A stretch of 64,000 bases of DNA from Halovivax gelatinilyticus (GTDB lineage: Archaea > Halobacteriota > Halobacteria > Halobacteriales > Natrialbaceae): the NCBI RefSeq assembly GCF_024300625.1, contig NZ_CP101322.1:1873992-1937991 (forward strand), read 5' to 3'. Both the position numbers and the translations under genes were made by a program. The notes beneath the pieces are model-generated. The model did not search any database, had not been told where the DNA came from, and was given only the letters and a program-made list of their open reading frames with translations. Positions within the stretch are counted from its first letter, which is position 1. Every line of letters starts with the position of its first letter. Below, one piece after another: positions 16,801 through 24,341 of the stretch.

Positions 16801-18522
16801 GTCGACGACGATCTCTTTGACGCGTTCTTTCTTGACGACCTCCTCGACGTCGATGCGCTCTTTGGGCTCTTCTTTGACCTTCTCGACGTCGACGATCTCC
16901 TCGACGTCGATGTGCTCTTCCTTCTCGATTTTCTCCTCGTCGATCTTCTCCTCTTTGATGACTTCGCGGACCTCTACCTCGTCGACCTTCTCATCGCGTG
17001 GTTCGTCGACTTTCTCTACTTTCGGGTCGTCCCCGACGATGTACGCGGCGCCCGCGTCACCGTGTCCGGGCGCGCCGACGAGGACGTCGACCTCGCCGGT
17101 TCCGGAGACGTCGCCCGACGTCGCGACCGAGTATCCCGCTTCGTCGCCGGCGGCCTCGCCGGTGAACGTCGCCTGGGCGTCGCTGAGACTCACCTCGCCG
17201 GAGACCGACGCGCCGTCTACGAGGTACGCCGCGCCGGCGTCGTCCGCGTCGACGGATCCCGGTGCGCCGACGAGGATGCCGGCGTGCTCGCCGTCGAGCA
17301 GGTCGTTCGAGCCCGCGAGCGAGTAGCCCGCCCGCTCGCCGTCTGTCACGCCGTGCATGGTCGCGTCGGCATCGCCGAGGCTGACGACGCCCTCGTGGGC
17401 GGACTCGGCGAACAGGACGTACGCGGCGCCCGCGTCGGTGCCGTGCCCGTCGTCGTGGGGCGCCCCGACGACGAGGTCGTTTCTGTCGTCGCCGGTGACG
17501 TCGCCCGCGTTCGCCACGGCCCAGCCGGCGGTTCCCGCGCCCTCTCCCTCGAGGGTCAGGTGGGCGTCGGCGAGCGAGCCGTCGGCCTCGAAGTCGGTCA
17601 GTGCGTAGACCGCCCCGGCATCCTCGCCGGCGTGGGGTGCGCCGACGGCGACGACGCCGTGGCCGTCGTCAGTGTGCTCGGGAACGACCGCGACCGAGAA
17701 GCCGGCGTGATCGCCGGCTGCGTCGCCCGCGAACGTCGCGTCGGCGTCGGCGGCAGACGTCGCGCCGTCGAGGCGCTCGAACACGTGTGCGGCGCCGGTG
17801 TCGTCGTCCGTTCCTGGGGCGCCGACGGCGAGGACCGCTGCGTCGGCGTCCTCGTCCGTGACGTCCGCAGCCACGGCGTGGCCGAACTGCGAATCCGGGC
17901 TATCCCCGGACAGCATCACGGACGCGTCCGCGAGACTCAGTTCGGCCGGTCCGTCGCCCTCGCTGTGTTCGTGTAGGTCCGCGCCGTAGAACACGTACAC
18001 GGTGCCGTCCTCGGCGTGTGGTGCGCCGACGACGAGATCGTTCATCCCGTCTCCGGTGAGGTCGGCTGCGTCGACGGCGTAGCCCGCCCAGTCGCCCGCG
18101 TTCTCGCCCGTCAGGGTGAGGTCGGCGGCGGATGCTTCGATCTCGCCGGCGTCGACGGGGCCGAAGAACAGGGCGACGGCGCCGGTTTCTTCGTCGTGGT
18201 CGGGGATGCCGAGTGCGACGTCGTCGCTCCCGTCGCCGGATAGATCCCCGAGACTGGCGACGCTTTTCCCGAGTGCGTCGCCGTCTGTCTCACCTGTAAA
18301 TTTCGTCCGTGCCTCAGAAAGCGGTATGTCGCCGCTGAATCCGTCGACGTGTTCGTCGAGACTCGCGTGTGCGTCCGGTGACGCGTCCGCGGGAGTCGAG
18401 TCCGTCGGCACGGCGGCCATCGCCGCTGGCCCGAACGTCATGCCGATAACCGCGACGAGTACGATGAAAATTGTTAGAACGTTACGTGATACCCCCTTCG
18501 ATGTGCCGGTCGCTGGATTCAT
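13858..18522 (-). CDS. Giant surface protein: FG-GAP propeller, charged stalk, CARDB repeats, acidic repeat tail
   Basis: About 1554 residues. A signal peptide (VLTIFIVLVAVIGMTFGPAAMA) precedes seven FG-GAP repeats (GDxTGDGxxDLVVGAPH type), enough for one beta-propeller. Next is a stalk of about 105 residues made of E/K/V runs (coding 16720-17030), then seven CARDB modules of about 100 residues. Five of these are near identical (DKPTEINTTETF, TLTWAGTDEPGTY). The tail holds eight EEAPEDGEGD-type decapeptides. The protein is exported and very acidic. No PGF-CTERM or clear membrane anchor ends it, so attachment is unknown. The ATG at 18522 fits the signal peptide. A role in adhesion or surface structure is inferred. 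Confidence 0.88.
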   Translation of the reverse strand: MNPATGTSKGVSRNVLTIFIVLVAVIGMTFGPAAMAAVPTDSTPADASPDAHASLDEHVDGFSGDIPLSEARTKFTGETDGDALGKSVASLGDLSGDGSDDVALGIPDHDEETGAVALFFGPVDAGEIEASAADLTLTGENAGDWAGYAVDAADLTGDGMNDLVVGAPHAEDGTVYVFYGADLHEHSEGDGPAELSLADASVMLSGDSPDSQFGHAVAADVTDEDADAAVLAVGAPGTDDDTGAAHVFERLDGATSAADADATFAGDAAGDHAGFSVAVVPEHTDDGHGVVAVGAPHAGEDAGAVYALTDFEADGSLADAHLTLEGEGAGTAGWAVANAGDVTGDDRNDLVVGAPHDDGHGTDAGAAYVLFAESAHEGVVSLGDADATMHGVTDGERAGYSLAGSNDLLDGEHAGILVGAPGSVDADDAGAAYLVDGASVSGEVSLSDAQATFTGEAAGDEAGYSVATSGDVSGTGEVDVLVGAPGHGDAGAAYIVGDDPKVEKVDEPRDEKVDEVEVREVIKEEKIDEEKIEKEEHIDVEEIVDVEKVKEEPKERIDVEEVVKKERVKEIVVDEEEVDEDVKEVVEVEKVKEKVKERIVVEEGPFFDVDFVHKNDPVTAGDELKATVLVTNTGDEADTQDIRLEIGGEQVDVATGVELGPGEREKVVLTWATTEDDIGGHTVTAHSDDDTVSQDIEVVERPVDEAFFDVEIVEKNDPINATETLYVTAEITNTGDATDTQDIRLQIGGIEVDRVADVTLEPGESTTVELTWQSDEHDVGKHLVKVLSDDDYDWQKIDVLEPVPDPDEVSDFRFVDVDKPTEINTTETFEATVTIENVGDAEGTETISLQINGETVDSAEITLGPGETGTVTLTWAGTDEPGTYTVGILIGDQEVHTQDLVVVEEPEPVTEFEFVDVDKPTEINTTETFNATVSVQNVGDTEGTANVSLTINGEVVDTQQITLGAGETGDVTLTWAGTDEPGTYQVGILIDGEEVHTQDLVVVEEPEPVSEFEFVEVDKPTEINTTETFTANVSVQNVGDTEGTANVSLTINGQVVDTQPITLGPGETGTVTLTWAGTEEPGTYTVGILIDGEEVHTQDLVVVEEPEPVTEFEFVDIDKPTEINTTETFTANVSVQNVGDTEGTANVSLTINGQVVDTQPITLGAGEEGTVTLTWAGTDEPGTYQVGILIDGEEVHTQELTVVEEPEPVSEFEFVDIDKPTQINATDEFTAVVTVENTGTAEGTANVSLTIDGQVVDTQQITLGPGETGDVTLTWEGTDEPGDYTVGIQIDGEEVHTQLLVVVDIPPIPGQFAISFIAFCYPDGADATVSITFVDDPNDPRIVEFEIDGDAPTAIVHKTGGGDDQIFQQPGTTSGTVVAGVGTFVGDERTPANPCPDGTTDLKFEDGDLSVTTTLTVGDGGAAAIAGQAADEDENGDEEAPEDGEGDEEAPEDGEGDEEAPEDGEGDEEAPEDGEGDEEAPEDGEGDEEAPEDGEGDEESPEDGEGDEESPEDGEGDAGEEGEGNEEEPEDQAGEGDAGDEGNDDQTNAIVPPL
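13972..14221 (-). repeat. 30-bp tandem repeat coding acidic decapeptides
   Basis: Eight in-frame 30-base units encode EEAPEDGEGD or EESPEDGEGD near the C-terminus of the giant surface protein. Third-position variants (TCTGG/TCCGG) alternate between neighbouring units, a pattern expected from unequal crossing over. Confidence 0.9.
14630..16140 (-). repeat. 300-bp tandem repeats coding CARDB modules
   Basis: Five units with a strict 300-base period (compare the bases near 14641, 14941, 15241, 15541 and 15841). Each encodes a 100-residue CARDB module. DNA identity between adjacent units is high, indicating recent duplication or gene conversion. Confidence 0.88.
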
Positions 18523-18546
18523 GTCTCGGACGAATTGCCGACCCAC

Positions 18547-19119
18547 CGCCCTTTAGTTATGGTAACTCGACATGAAGAAATTGGGATACGAATTGGATGG
18601 GAATTAAGGCAGAGTATACGAGACAAGTAGGAACGTCTCTGGATTTGGTGCTTACTCACGGTTTCACGGCCATTCCGTCCCCGAAATTGCTGTTTGCCAG
18701 TTTACTTATTTCCGATTACCGATTCACTCTGAACCACGTGAGCGGCTGAGTATAATGAACATTGACAATCTCTCCGAATACAGCTACGCGATACTGCAGA
18801 TTACCGTATCTAAGAACCATCCGTTACAAAACGTCGAACCATAGTTTAACCGATACGTTCACGTAACACGTGTTTACCCGGACTTCGCGTACCTGGCCAT
18901 CTACCCGCTCCGATGCTATCCGTGAGTTTACCCGCCGTTCACGTCGGGCCAATTCGACCGAGAACTCCGTCTCTCCGACGAGTTCTCCTGGTAGAACGGG
19001 TACACCGGACGTTTCGAATGGGCCACTCGCTGGGGGGTCGGACCCGAACCAATGGGCGAACGAGACGTTCGGTTCCCAGTTCAGAATACGTTGGTCTGTG
19101 GCCTATCGACGCCTACCGA
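18547..19119. other. Intergenic region, no gene recognised
   Basis: About 570 bases between two minus-strand genes. It is less GC-rich than its surroundings and carries the promoter of the giant surface protein. I see no conserved gene or RNA. Confidence 0.5.
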
Positions 19120-20580
19120 TTACTCGTGACCGACGCCGAGTTCCTTGTAGACCAGGTTCAGGTAGGTGAGCTCCGGGGGCTGGACGGGATCGCCGATGTC
19201 GGGGTCGGTCCACTTGAGCTCGTCGTGGTGATGAATAGTCGGCGTTCCTCCCGCTTCAACCGATCCAATGACCAGCGAGCCGTCGATGTAGGCGTTCCCG
19301 TTCTCGACGTACTTCGAGGTACCGTCCTCTCCCGCCGGTGCGTAAATCACACCTTCGAAGTACGTTCCACCACTCATATCGAGTTCAAACGAGGAGGTGC
19401 CGTAGACCTGCAACTGGCTCGGATTGATCGCGTCGGGTTCGTGTTGATTGTTCCCGCCACGGTCGGAGTGTGCTCCCTCGCACTCGGTTTCGTCGAGACA
19501 CATCTGGTCTTCTATCGTCAGATCTCCGGTCGTGTAGATTTGCAGTTCGTTATCACCCCAGTTTGTGACGCGGAACTCCTGATCGACGTTGATATCGCCG
19601 TCCACGACGAGCGTAACGTCCCCATCGGTGAGATCGACGACAGTAGGTTCGTCAATTGTGAGCGATCCATCCACGTAGTACTCGCCGGCTTCGATCGGTC
19701 CCTCAGGGTCTGTGAGTTCGGTGTAATTCTCTCTCGCCGACTCGACCATTTCGTCGATCTCGTCGTCGATCGGATCGATCTCGGATCCGTCTACCGCGGA
19801 ACCGGTAACGTTAGCGTTTCCGTCCAGTTCGATCTCGTCTCGCACCGTCACCGCGTTCTCGAACGGCGTCGGCGTGTCGATGCGTCCGAGGTTCACCTCG
19901 ACCGTCCCAGTGTCCTCGCCCTCGTTGTCGTAGGCGATGACGCCGCGCTCTCCGACCTCGCGGAGGAAGTACTCCTCCCAGCCGCCCCAGTACTTGCTTT
20001 CGATCTCGATCACGACCTCTTCGTTCTCGACGACGTCGCTCTGGCTGGCGACGTCGGCCGAGCGGACGGTGATCCGATCGTCTCGCAGCTGTTCGTCGCC
20101 GACGGCTTCGAGGATCGGGAAGTTGAGCGTGTTCGTCTCGTTGTCGTACGTGATCGACGGTCCGGAGACGAGCTGGGAGGCCTCGCCGGTGCCGCGGAAG
20201 ACGGCGCCGGCCTCGACGGCGATGAGCGAGCCGTCGTTCGCCTCGTACTCGATCGCGCCGAACGTAATGGTGTCTTCGAACTCGGCGCTGACGTTGTCGT
20301 AGTCGATGGTGACCGAACCGGTGTCGTCTCTGATGATGGCGCCGCCCTCGCCGACGTCCAGGTCGACCGAGCCCGTCCCGTCGGCCTGATTGCCCACCGT
20401 GTTCATCGTGTGGGTGAGCTCGACGAGGCTGCTCTGGGCGCGTTCGGTTTCGGCTTCCTGCTGGGTGTTCGCCACCACGTCGAGCGAGACGGCCAGCACG
20501 CCAAGAGCCGTGACGCTCACCAGACCGATGATGAGGATGCCGCCTACAATCGGCGTCACCGCTCGATCGGCGCTCGTCAT
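19120..20580 (-). CDS. Pilin-like exported protein (DUF7289-type)
   Basis: A 486-residue protein that starts like archaeal type IV pilins and related exported proteins: RAVTPIVGGILIIGLVSVTA within the first 30 residues, a positively charged lead then one hydrophobic helix. The rest is a long beta-rich, acidic extracellular domain with several VDGSLTIDEPTVV/GDLTIEDQ strands that look like a beta-solenoid. The short gap between charged residue and helix fits a PibD-type prepilin peptidase site, though this is not certain. The ATG at 20580 is chosen because it starts the pilin-like leader. A surface filament or matrix role is inferred. Confidence 0.75.
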   Translation of the reverse strand: MTSADRAVTPIVGGILIIGLVSVTALGVLAVSLDVVANTQQEAETERAQSSLVELTHTMNTVGNQADGTGSVDLDVGEGGAIIRDDTGSVTIDYDNVSAEFEDTITFGAIEYEANDGSLIAVEAGAVFRGTGEASQLVSGPSITYDNETNTLNFPILEAVGDEQLRDDRITVRSADVASQSDVVENEEVVIEIESKYWGGWEEYFLREVGERGVIAYDNEGEDTGTVEVNLGRIDTPTPFENAVTVRDEIELDGNANVTGSAVDGSEIDPIDDEIDEMVESARENYTELTDPEGPIEAGEYYVDGSLTIDEPTVVDLTDGDVTLVVDGDINVDQEFRVTNWGDNELQIYTTGDLTIEDQMCLDETECEGAHSDRGGNNQHEPDAINPSQLQVYGTSSFELDMSGGTYFEGVIYAPAGEDGTSKYVENGNAYIDGSLVIGSVEAGGTPTIHHHDELKWTDPDIGDPVQPPELTYLNLVYKELGVGHE

Positions 20581-20845
20581 CCCATCCCCAGCTCGCAACA
20601 TGTGCACGTATAATCAAACCAGATATATGAGGATAGTGGCCATTCTCGTATAGAATCGGATCCATCCGTCTCGAGAGCCATTGAGATAGTTTTCACCGCT
20701 TCTGGTCCAACGAGGCCGGTCGTTATTTCTAGCCAACAAACTATCACGAACTGGAGATACTCGGCTGGATTTAGGACTGAACGGAGAGCGATTCAGCGCC
20801 ACCAGTGTCATCCGCAACTGGATCCAGGTTCCGGCTACCGTCGAC

Positions 20846-22690
20846 TCACTCCACCGTGACGCTCTTGGCCAGATTACGCGGTTTGTCGATCGACCGGCCG
20901 AGTTCGTTCGCGACCCAGTACGACACCAGCTGCAGTTGCACGTTCGCCAGGATCGGCGTCTGTGCCGGTCCGATCGAGGGCACCTCCAGGACGTGATCGG
21001 CGAACGGCTCGACTAGATCGCGCCGGTCGGTCACCGCTACGACGGGTGCGCCCCGGGCTTCGACCTCTTTGACGTTGCCGAGCGTCTTCGAGACGTCGCC
21101 CTCCGCGTGATCGGTGATCGTCGCGAAGACGGGCGTGCGGTCGGTCACCAGCGCGAGCGGGCCGTGTTTCAGTTCGCCCGCGGGAAAGCCCTCCGCGTGC
21201 TTGTACGTGATCTCCTTCATCTTCAGCGCGCCCTCGAGCGAGACCGGCGCGTCGTAGCCCCGGCCGATGAAGAAGTAGGCGTCACTGTCGACGTACTCGC
21301 GGGCGATCTCACGGGCGTCGGACTCGTCGAGGACGCGCTGGATGCCGTCGGGAATCGCCCGCAACGACTGGACCAGCCCCTGCGAGCCGCCGTCGGTGAG
21401 CGCCGCCGCGAGCATCGACAGCGCGACCTGCTGGCTGGCGAACGTCTTCGTCGCGGCGACGCCGATCTCGGGGCCGGCGCGAATGTAGACGACGTGGTCG
21501 CACTCGCGGGCGGCCGAGCTGCCGACGACGTTGGTCACCGCGAGCGTCTCGGCGCCCGCGCGACCCGCCTCGCGTAGCGCACGCATGGTGTCGGCCGTTT
21601 CGCCGCTCTGGGTGACGCCGACGACGGTCGTCCCCTCGGAGACCGGCACTCGCTCGGTGGCGTACTCGCTCGCGATGAAACACTGGGCCGGGACGCCCCG
21701 GTCGCGGAGCAGTCGGGCGCCGTACAGCGCGGCGTGATAGGAGGTACCACAGGCGACGAACTGGATCGGGCGCGGACGCCCGTCGCGGGCGTCGACTGTG
21801 GGGATCGTCGTCGAGATCCCGTCGAGTTCGGGGATCTCGACCGACCCCGAGAGCTCCGCGACGCGCTCGCGCAGACAGCCCCGGATCGCGTCGGGCTGCT
21901 CGTAGATCTCCTTTAGCATGTAGTGGTCGTAGCCGCTCTTACCCGCATCTTCGGGATCCCAGGCGATCGTCTCGACGCTCGTCTCTATCGTGTTACCGCG
22001 CGCGTCGGTCACGCTGACGCCGTCGGGCGTCACGGTCGCGAACTCGCCGTCGTCCAGGTAGATCACCCGGTCGGTGTACTCGATGAACGCGGGGACGTCG
22101 CTCGCGAGGAAGTGACCCGCCTCGCCGACGCCGAGGACGAGCGGTGACTCGTGACGCGCGGCGTATACCGTCTCGTCGCCGGCGACGACCGCCGCCACCG
22201 CGTAGCTGCCTTCCAGGCGCGCCACCGCCGTCCGGAACGCCTCTTCGGGCGATTCGCCCGCCGCCAGCGCGTCCTCGATCAGGTGCGGGACGACCTCGGT
22301 GTCCGTCTCGCTCTCGAAGTCGTGGCCCGCCGACTCGAGGTCCTCGCGCAGCTCGCGGAAGTTCTCGATGATGCCGTTGTGGACGACGGCGACCTGACCC
22401 GTACAGTCGGTGTGCGGGTGTGCGTTCGCGTCCGATGGCGGCCCGTGCGTACTCCAGCGGGTGTGACCGATGCCGGCCGCTCCGTCGACGCTGCCGTCCG
22501 GCAGGGCCGCTTCGAGCGAGGATAGTTCGCCCTCGCGCTTGAAGAGCGAGACGTCGCCCGAAGAGCGGGCCCGATCCGTGACGGCCACGCCGGCCGAATC
22601 GTAGCCGCGATACTCCAGTCCCGACAGCCCCGTCATGAGGACGTCCATCACGGGATCGCCCTCGCCCGTGTAGCCGATGATGCCACACAT
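20846..22690 (-). CDS. glmS: Glutamine-fructose-6-phosphate aminotransferase (isomerizing)
   Basis: A 614-residue enzyme that makes glucosamine-6-phosphate from fructose-6-phosphate and glutamine, the entry to UDP-GlcNAc for surface glycans. The nucleophile Cys2 follows the initiator Met (MCGIIGYTG). The glutaminase half includes YRGYDSAG and HTRWSTHGPPS, and two SIS domains follow (CGTSYHAA, GVTQSGETADT, FIGRGYDAPVSLEGALKMKE). It ends in the conserved KPRNLAKSVTVE. Its ATG overlaps the stop of a 32-codon micro-ORF (TAATG), which in turn overlaps the end of glmU. Confidence 0.96.
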   Translation of the reverse strand: MCGIIGYTGEGDPVMDVLMTGLSGLEYRGYDSAGVAVTDRARSSGDVSLFKREGELSSLEAALPDGSVDGAAGIGHTRWSTHGPPSDANAHPHTDCTGQVAVVHNGIIENFRELREDLESAGHDFESETDTEVVPHLIEDALAAGESPEEAFRTAVARLEGSYAVAAVVAGDETVYAARHESPLVLGVGEAGHFLASDVPAFIEYTDRVIYLDDGEFATVTPDGVSVTDARGNTIETSVETIAWDPEDAGKSGYDHYMLKEIYEQPDAIRGCLRERVAELSGSVEIPELDGISTTIPTVDARDGRPRPIQFVACGTSYHAALYGARLLRDRGVPAQCFIASEYATERVPVSEGTTVVGVTQSGETADTMRALREAGRAGAETLAVTNVVGSSAARECDHVVYIRAGPEIGVAATKTFASQQVALSMLAAALTDGGSQGLVQSLRAIPDGIQRVLDESDAREIAREYVDSDAYFFIGRGYDAPVSLEGALKMKEITYKHAEGFPAGELKHGPLALVTDRTPVFATITDHAEGDVSKTLGNVKEVEARGAPVVAVTDRRDLVEPFADHVLEVPSIGPAQTPILANVQLQLVSYWVANELGRSIDKPRNLAKSVTVE

Positions 22691-22788
22691 TATCGACGCA
22701 CCTCCGCGCTCGCGGTTGCACCGCTCGCGATACTGCGTTTCTCGCTCGCTCCGAACCGCACCTCCGTCGTCCGCGTTCGCTCGGTCAT
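22690..22788 (-). CDS. Candidate 32-residue micro-ORF bridging glmU and glmS
   Basis: The ATG overlaps the GlmU stop (ATGA at 22785-22788) and the TAA overlaps the GlmS start (TAATG at 22688-22692), so ribosomes could pass through all three frames without leaving. The peptide (MTERTRTTEVRFGASEKR...) is basic and hydrophilic with no known domain. It may be a real small protein, a coupling device, or chance in a spacer. Confidence 0.35.
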   Translation of the reverse strand: MTERTRTTEVRFGASEKRSIASGATASAEVRR

Positions 22789-23972
22789 GATCGCACCTCC
22801 GTCTCCGCGTCCACCACGCCGTCGACGCGCGTTCCCGTCGCGATCTGCGCGTTGGCTCCGACGACGGCCCCTGGGACGTAGGTGACGGCCCCCTCGTCGG
22901 TCACCCGATCGGCGAGCACCGCACCCAGCCGGACGTCCGTCGCGACCTCCTCGCCGATGCGGACGTCGGCGAGGCCGCCCGGAATCGTCGAACCGGCACC
23001 GATCTCGACGGCGGCTCCGGCGACGCAATCGCGGACCGTCGCGTTCGCGCCGACGCGGACGTCCCGGTCGAGGACGCTGTGCGTGACGACGGCGTTCGAC
23101 TCGACGGTCGCGTTCTCGCCGAGTGCGACCGACGGCCCGACGACGGCGCCGGGGCCGATCTCGCAGTCGGCGTCGATCTCGACCGGTTCGCGCACGACGG
23201 CCGACTCGGCGACGACGGCCTCCTCGGACGTCGATCGCTCGTCGCCCCCGCATTCGCCGGCCAGTCCGGCCTCGAACAGCGCGTCGGCCACGGTGAGCAG
23301 GTCCCACGGGTAGGTCGCGTCGACCCACAGCCCGGACGTTCGGACGCCAGAGACTGGCTCGCCCGACTCGACCAGGTGCGAGATCCCGGAGACGAGCGAC
23401 TGTTCGCCCGGCGTCGACTCCGCCGCATCGATCGCCGAGAGCAGCCGTTCGTCGACGACGTAGACGCCGGCGTTCAGCAGGTAGGCCTCCGCCTCGTGGG
23501 GTCGTTCGGCGATATCGACCACGCGGTCGCCGTCGACGCGAACGCCGCCGTAGGCGGTCACGTCCGGGTGATCGAGCGCGCCGAGCGTGACCGCCGCGTC
23601 GTCGTGAGCGGCGAGCACGTCGGCGATCACGGGCGTGCCAACCAGCTGGTCGCCGTAGACGACGAGCGTCGGCCCGTCGACGGCCGATTCGGCCTGCAAC
23701 AGGGCGTGGCCGGTTCCGAGCTGTTTCTCCTGCGTGACGTACGAGAGTGAAACGTTGCGGTAGGTCGGTCCGAAGTGTGACTGGACGCGCCTGCGCCCGT
23801 GACCGACCACGATCGTCACGTCCGTCACCCCCGCCTCGATGAGGTGATCGAGGACCCGTTCGAGAATCGGCGTCGTCGCTCCTGGAAGCATCGGTTTCGG
23901 CCGATTCCGCGTCAACGGCCGCAGCCGCGTCCCCTCCCCGGCGGCGAGGACGATCGCCGACGTGTCGTTCAT
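22785..23972 (-). CDS. glmU: GlmU-like bifunctional sugar-1-phosphate nucleotidyltransferase/acetyltransferase
   Basis: A 395-residue protein. The N-terminal nucleotidyltransferase (residues 1-230) has the signature LAAGEGTRLRPLTRNRPKPM and the metal-binding VVYGDQL. The C-terminal half is a left-handed beta-helix of hexapeptides (IGPGAVVGPSVALGENATVE). In archaea such proteins acetylate glucosamine-1-phosphate and form UDP-GlcNAc. The gene sits directly before glmS in the same operon, consistent with that role. Some paralogues act on glucose-1-phosphate, so the exact substrate stays inferred. The start at 23972 begins at the nucleotide-binding strand. Confidence 0.88.
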   Translation of the reverse strand: MNDTSAIVLAAGEGTRLRPLTRNRPKPMLPGATTPILERVLDHLIEAGVTDVTIVVGHGRRRVQSHFGPTYRNVSLSYVTQEKQLGTGHALLQAESAVDGPTLVVYGDQLVGTPVIADVLAAHDDAAVTLGALDHPDVTAYGGVRVDGDRVVDIAERPHEAEAYLLNAGVYVVDERLLSAIDAAESTPGEQSLVSGISHLVESGEPVSGVRTSGLWVDATYPWDLLTVADALFEAGLAGECGGDERSTSEEAVVAESAVVREPVEIDADCEIGPGAVVGPSVALGENATVESNAVVTHSVLDRDVRVGANATVRDCVAGAAVEIGAGSTIPGGLADVRIGEEVATDVRLGAVLADRVTDEGAVTYVPGAVVGANAQIATGTRVDGVVDAETEVRS

Positions 23973-24341
23973 ATAACAGGCGAATGTCGAGCTGATATGT
24001 TAGTCTTGTGGCTTTTTCGTTTCGACCGGGTGGGCGGGGAATATTCGACCGGTCGATTCGGACCCGTATTGGGGATCGGTAGTTACGAACTATTACACCG
24101 CCTATAGAACAGTAAGAAAGATTTAACAATTTTGATGAACGTCTCTTCGAGAACATACTCTATGAATGGGTGGGGGAAGTGAAACGTTTTCAGAAACTTT
24201 GCTGGATCCAAGATACGTTGGTGGAGTTCGTCTTGCCAATACGCAAGTTAGGGTGTAACTCTACGACCGTCGAGGGCCTTTCGGCCGATGGCCGAGAACC
24301 ACTGGCGACAGGAGACTGGAGAACGCCATGAGGGGGTCTGT
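23973..24341. other. Divergent promoter region between glmU and the protease gene
   Basis: About 370 bases, AT-rich at 24090-24150. AT-rich motifs such as AACATATC (minus strand, near 23993-24000) could be promoter elements for the glmU operon. No gene is seen. Confidence 0.45.

Noticed and set aside
14635-17976. Long plus-strand open frames opposite the giant surface protein
   Set aside because: They are antisense translations of the CARDB and FG-GAP repeats, with repeated DLDLFD/VDV composition and no independent start signals.
22690-24156. Long minus-strand open frame overlapping glmU in another frame
   Set aside because: Arginine-rich, low-complexity translation typical of shadow frames in GC-rich DNA; only its last 32 codons, after the glmU stop, are considered.
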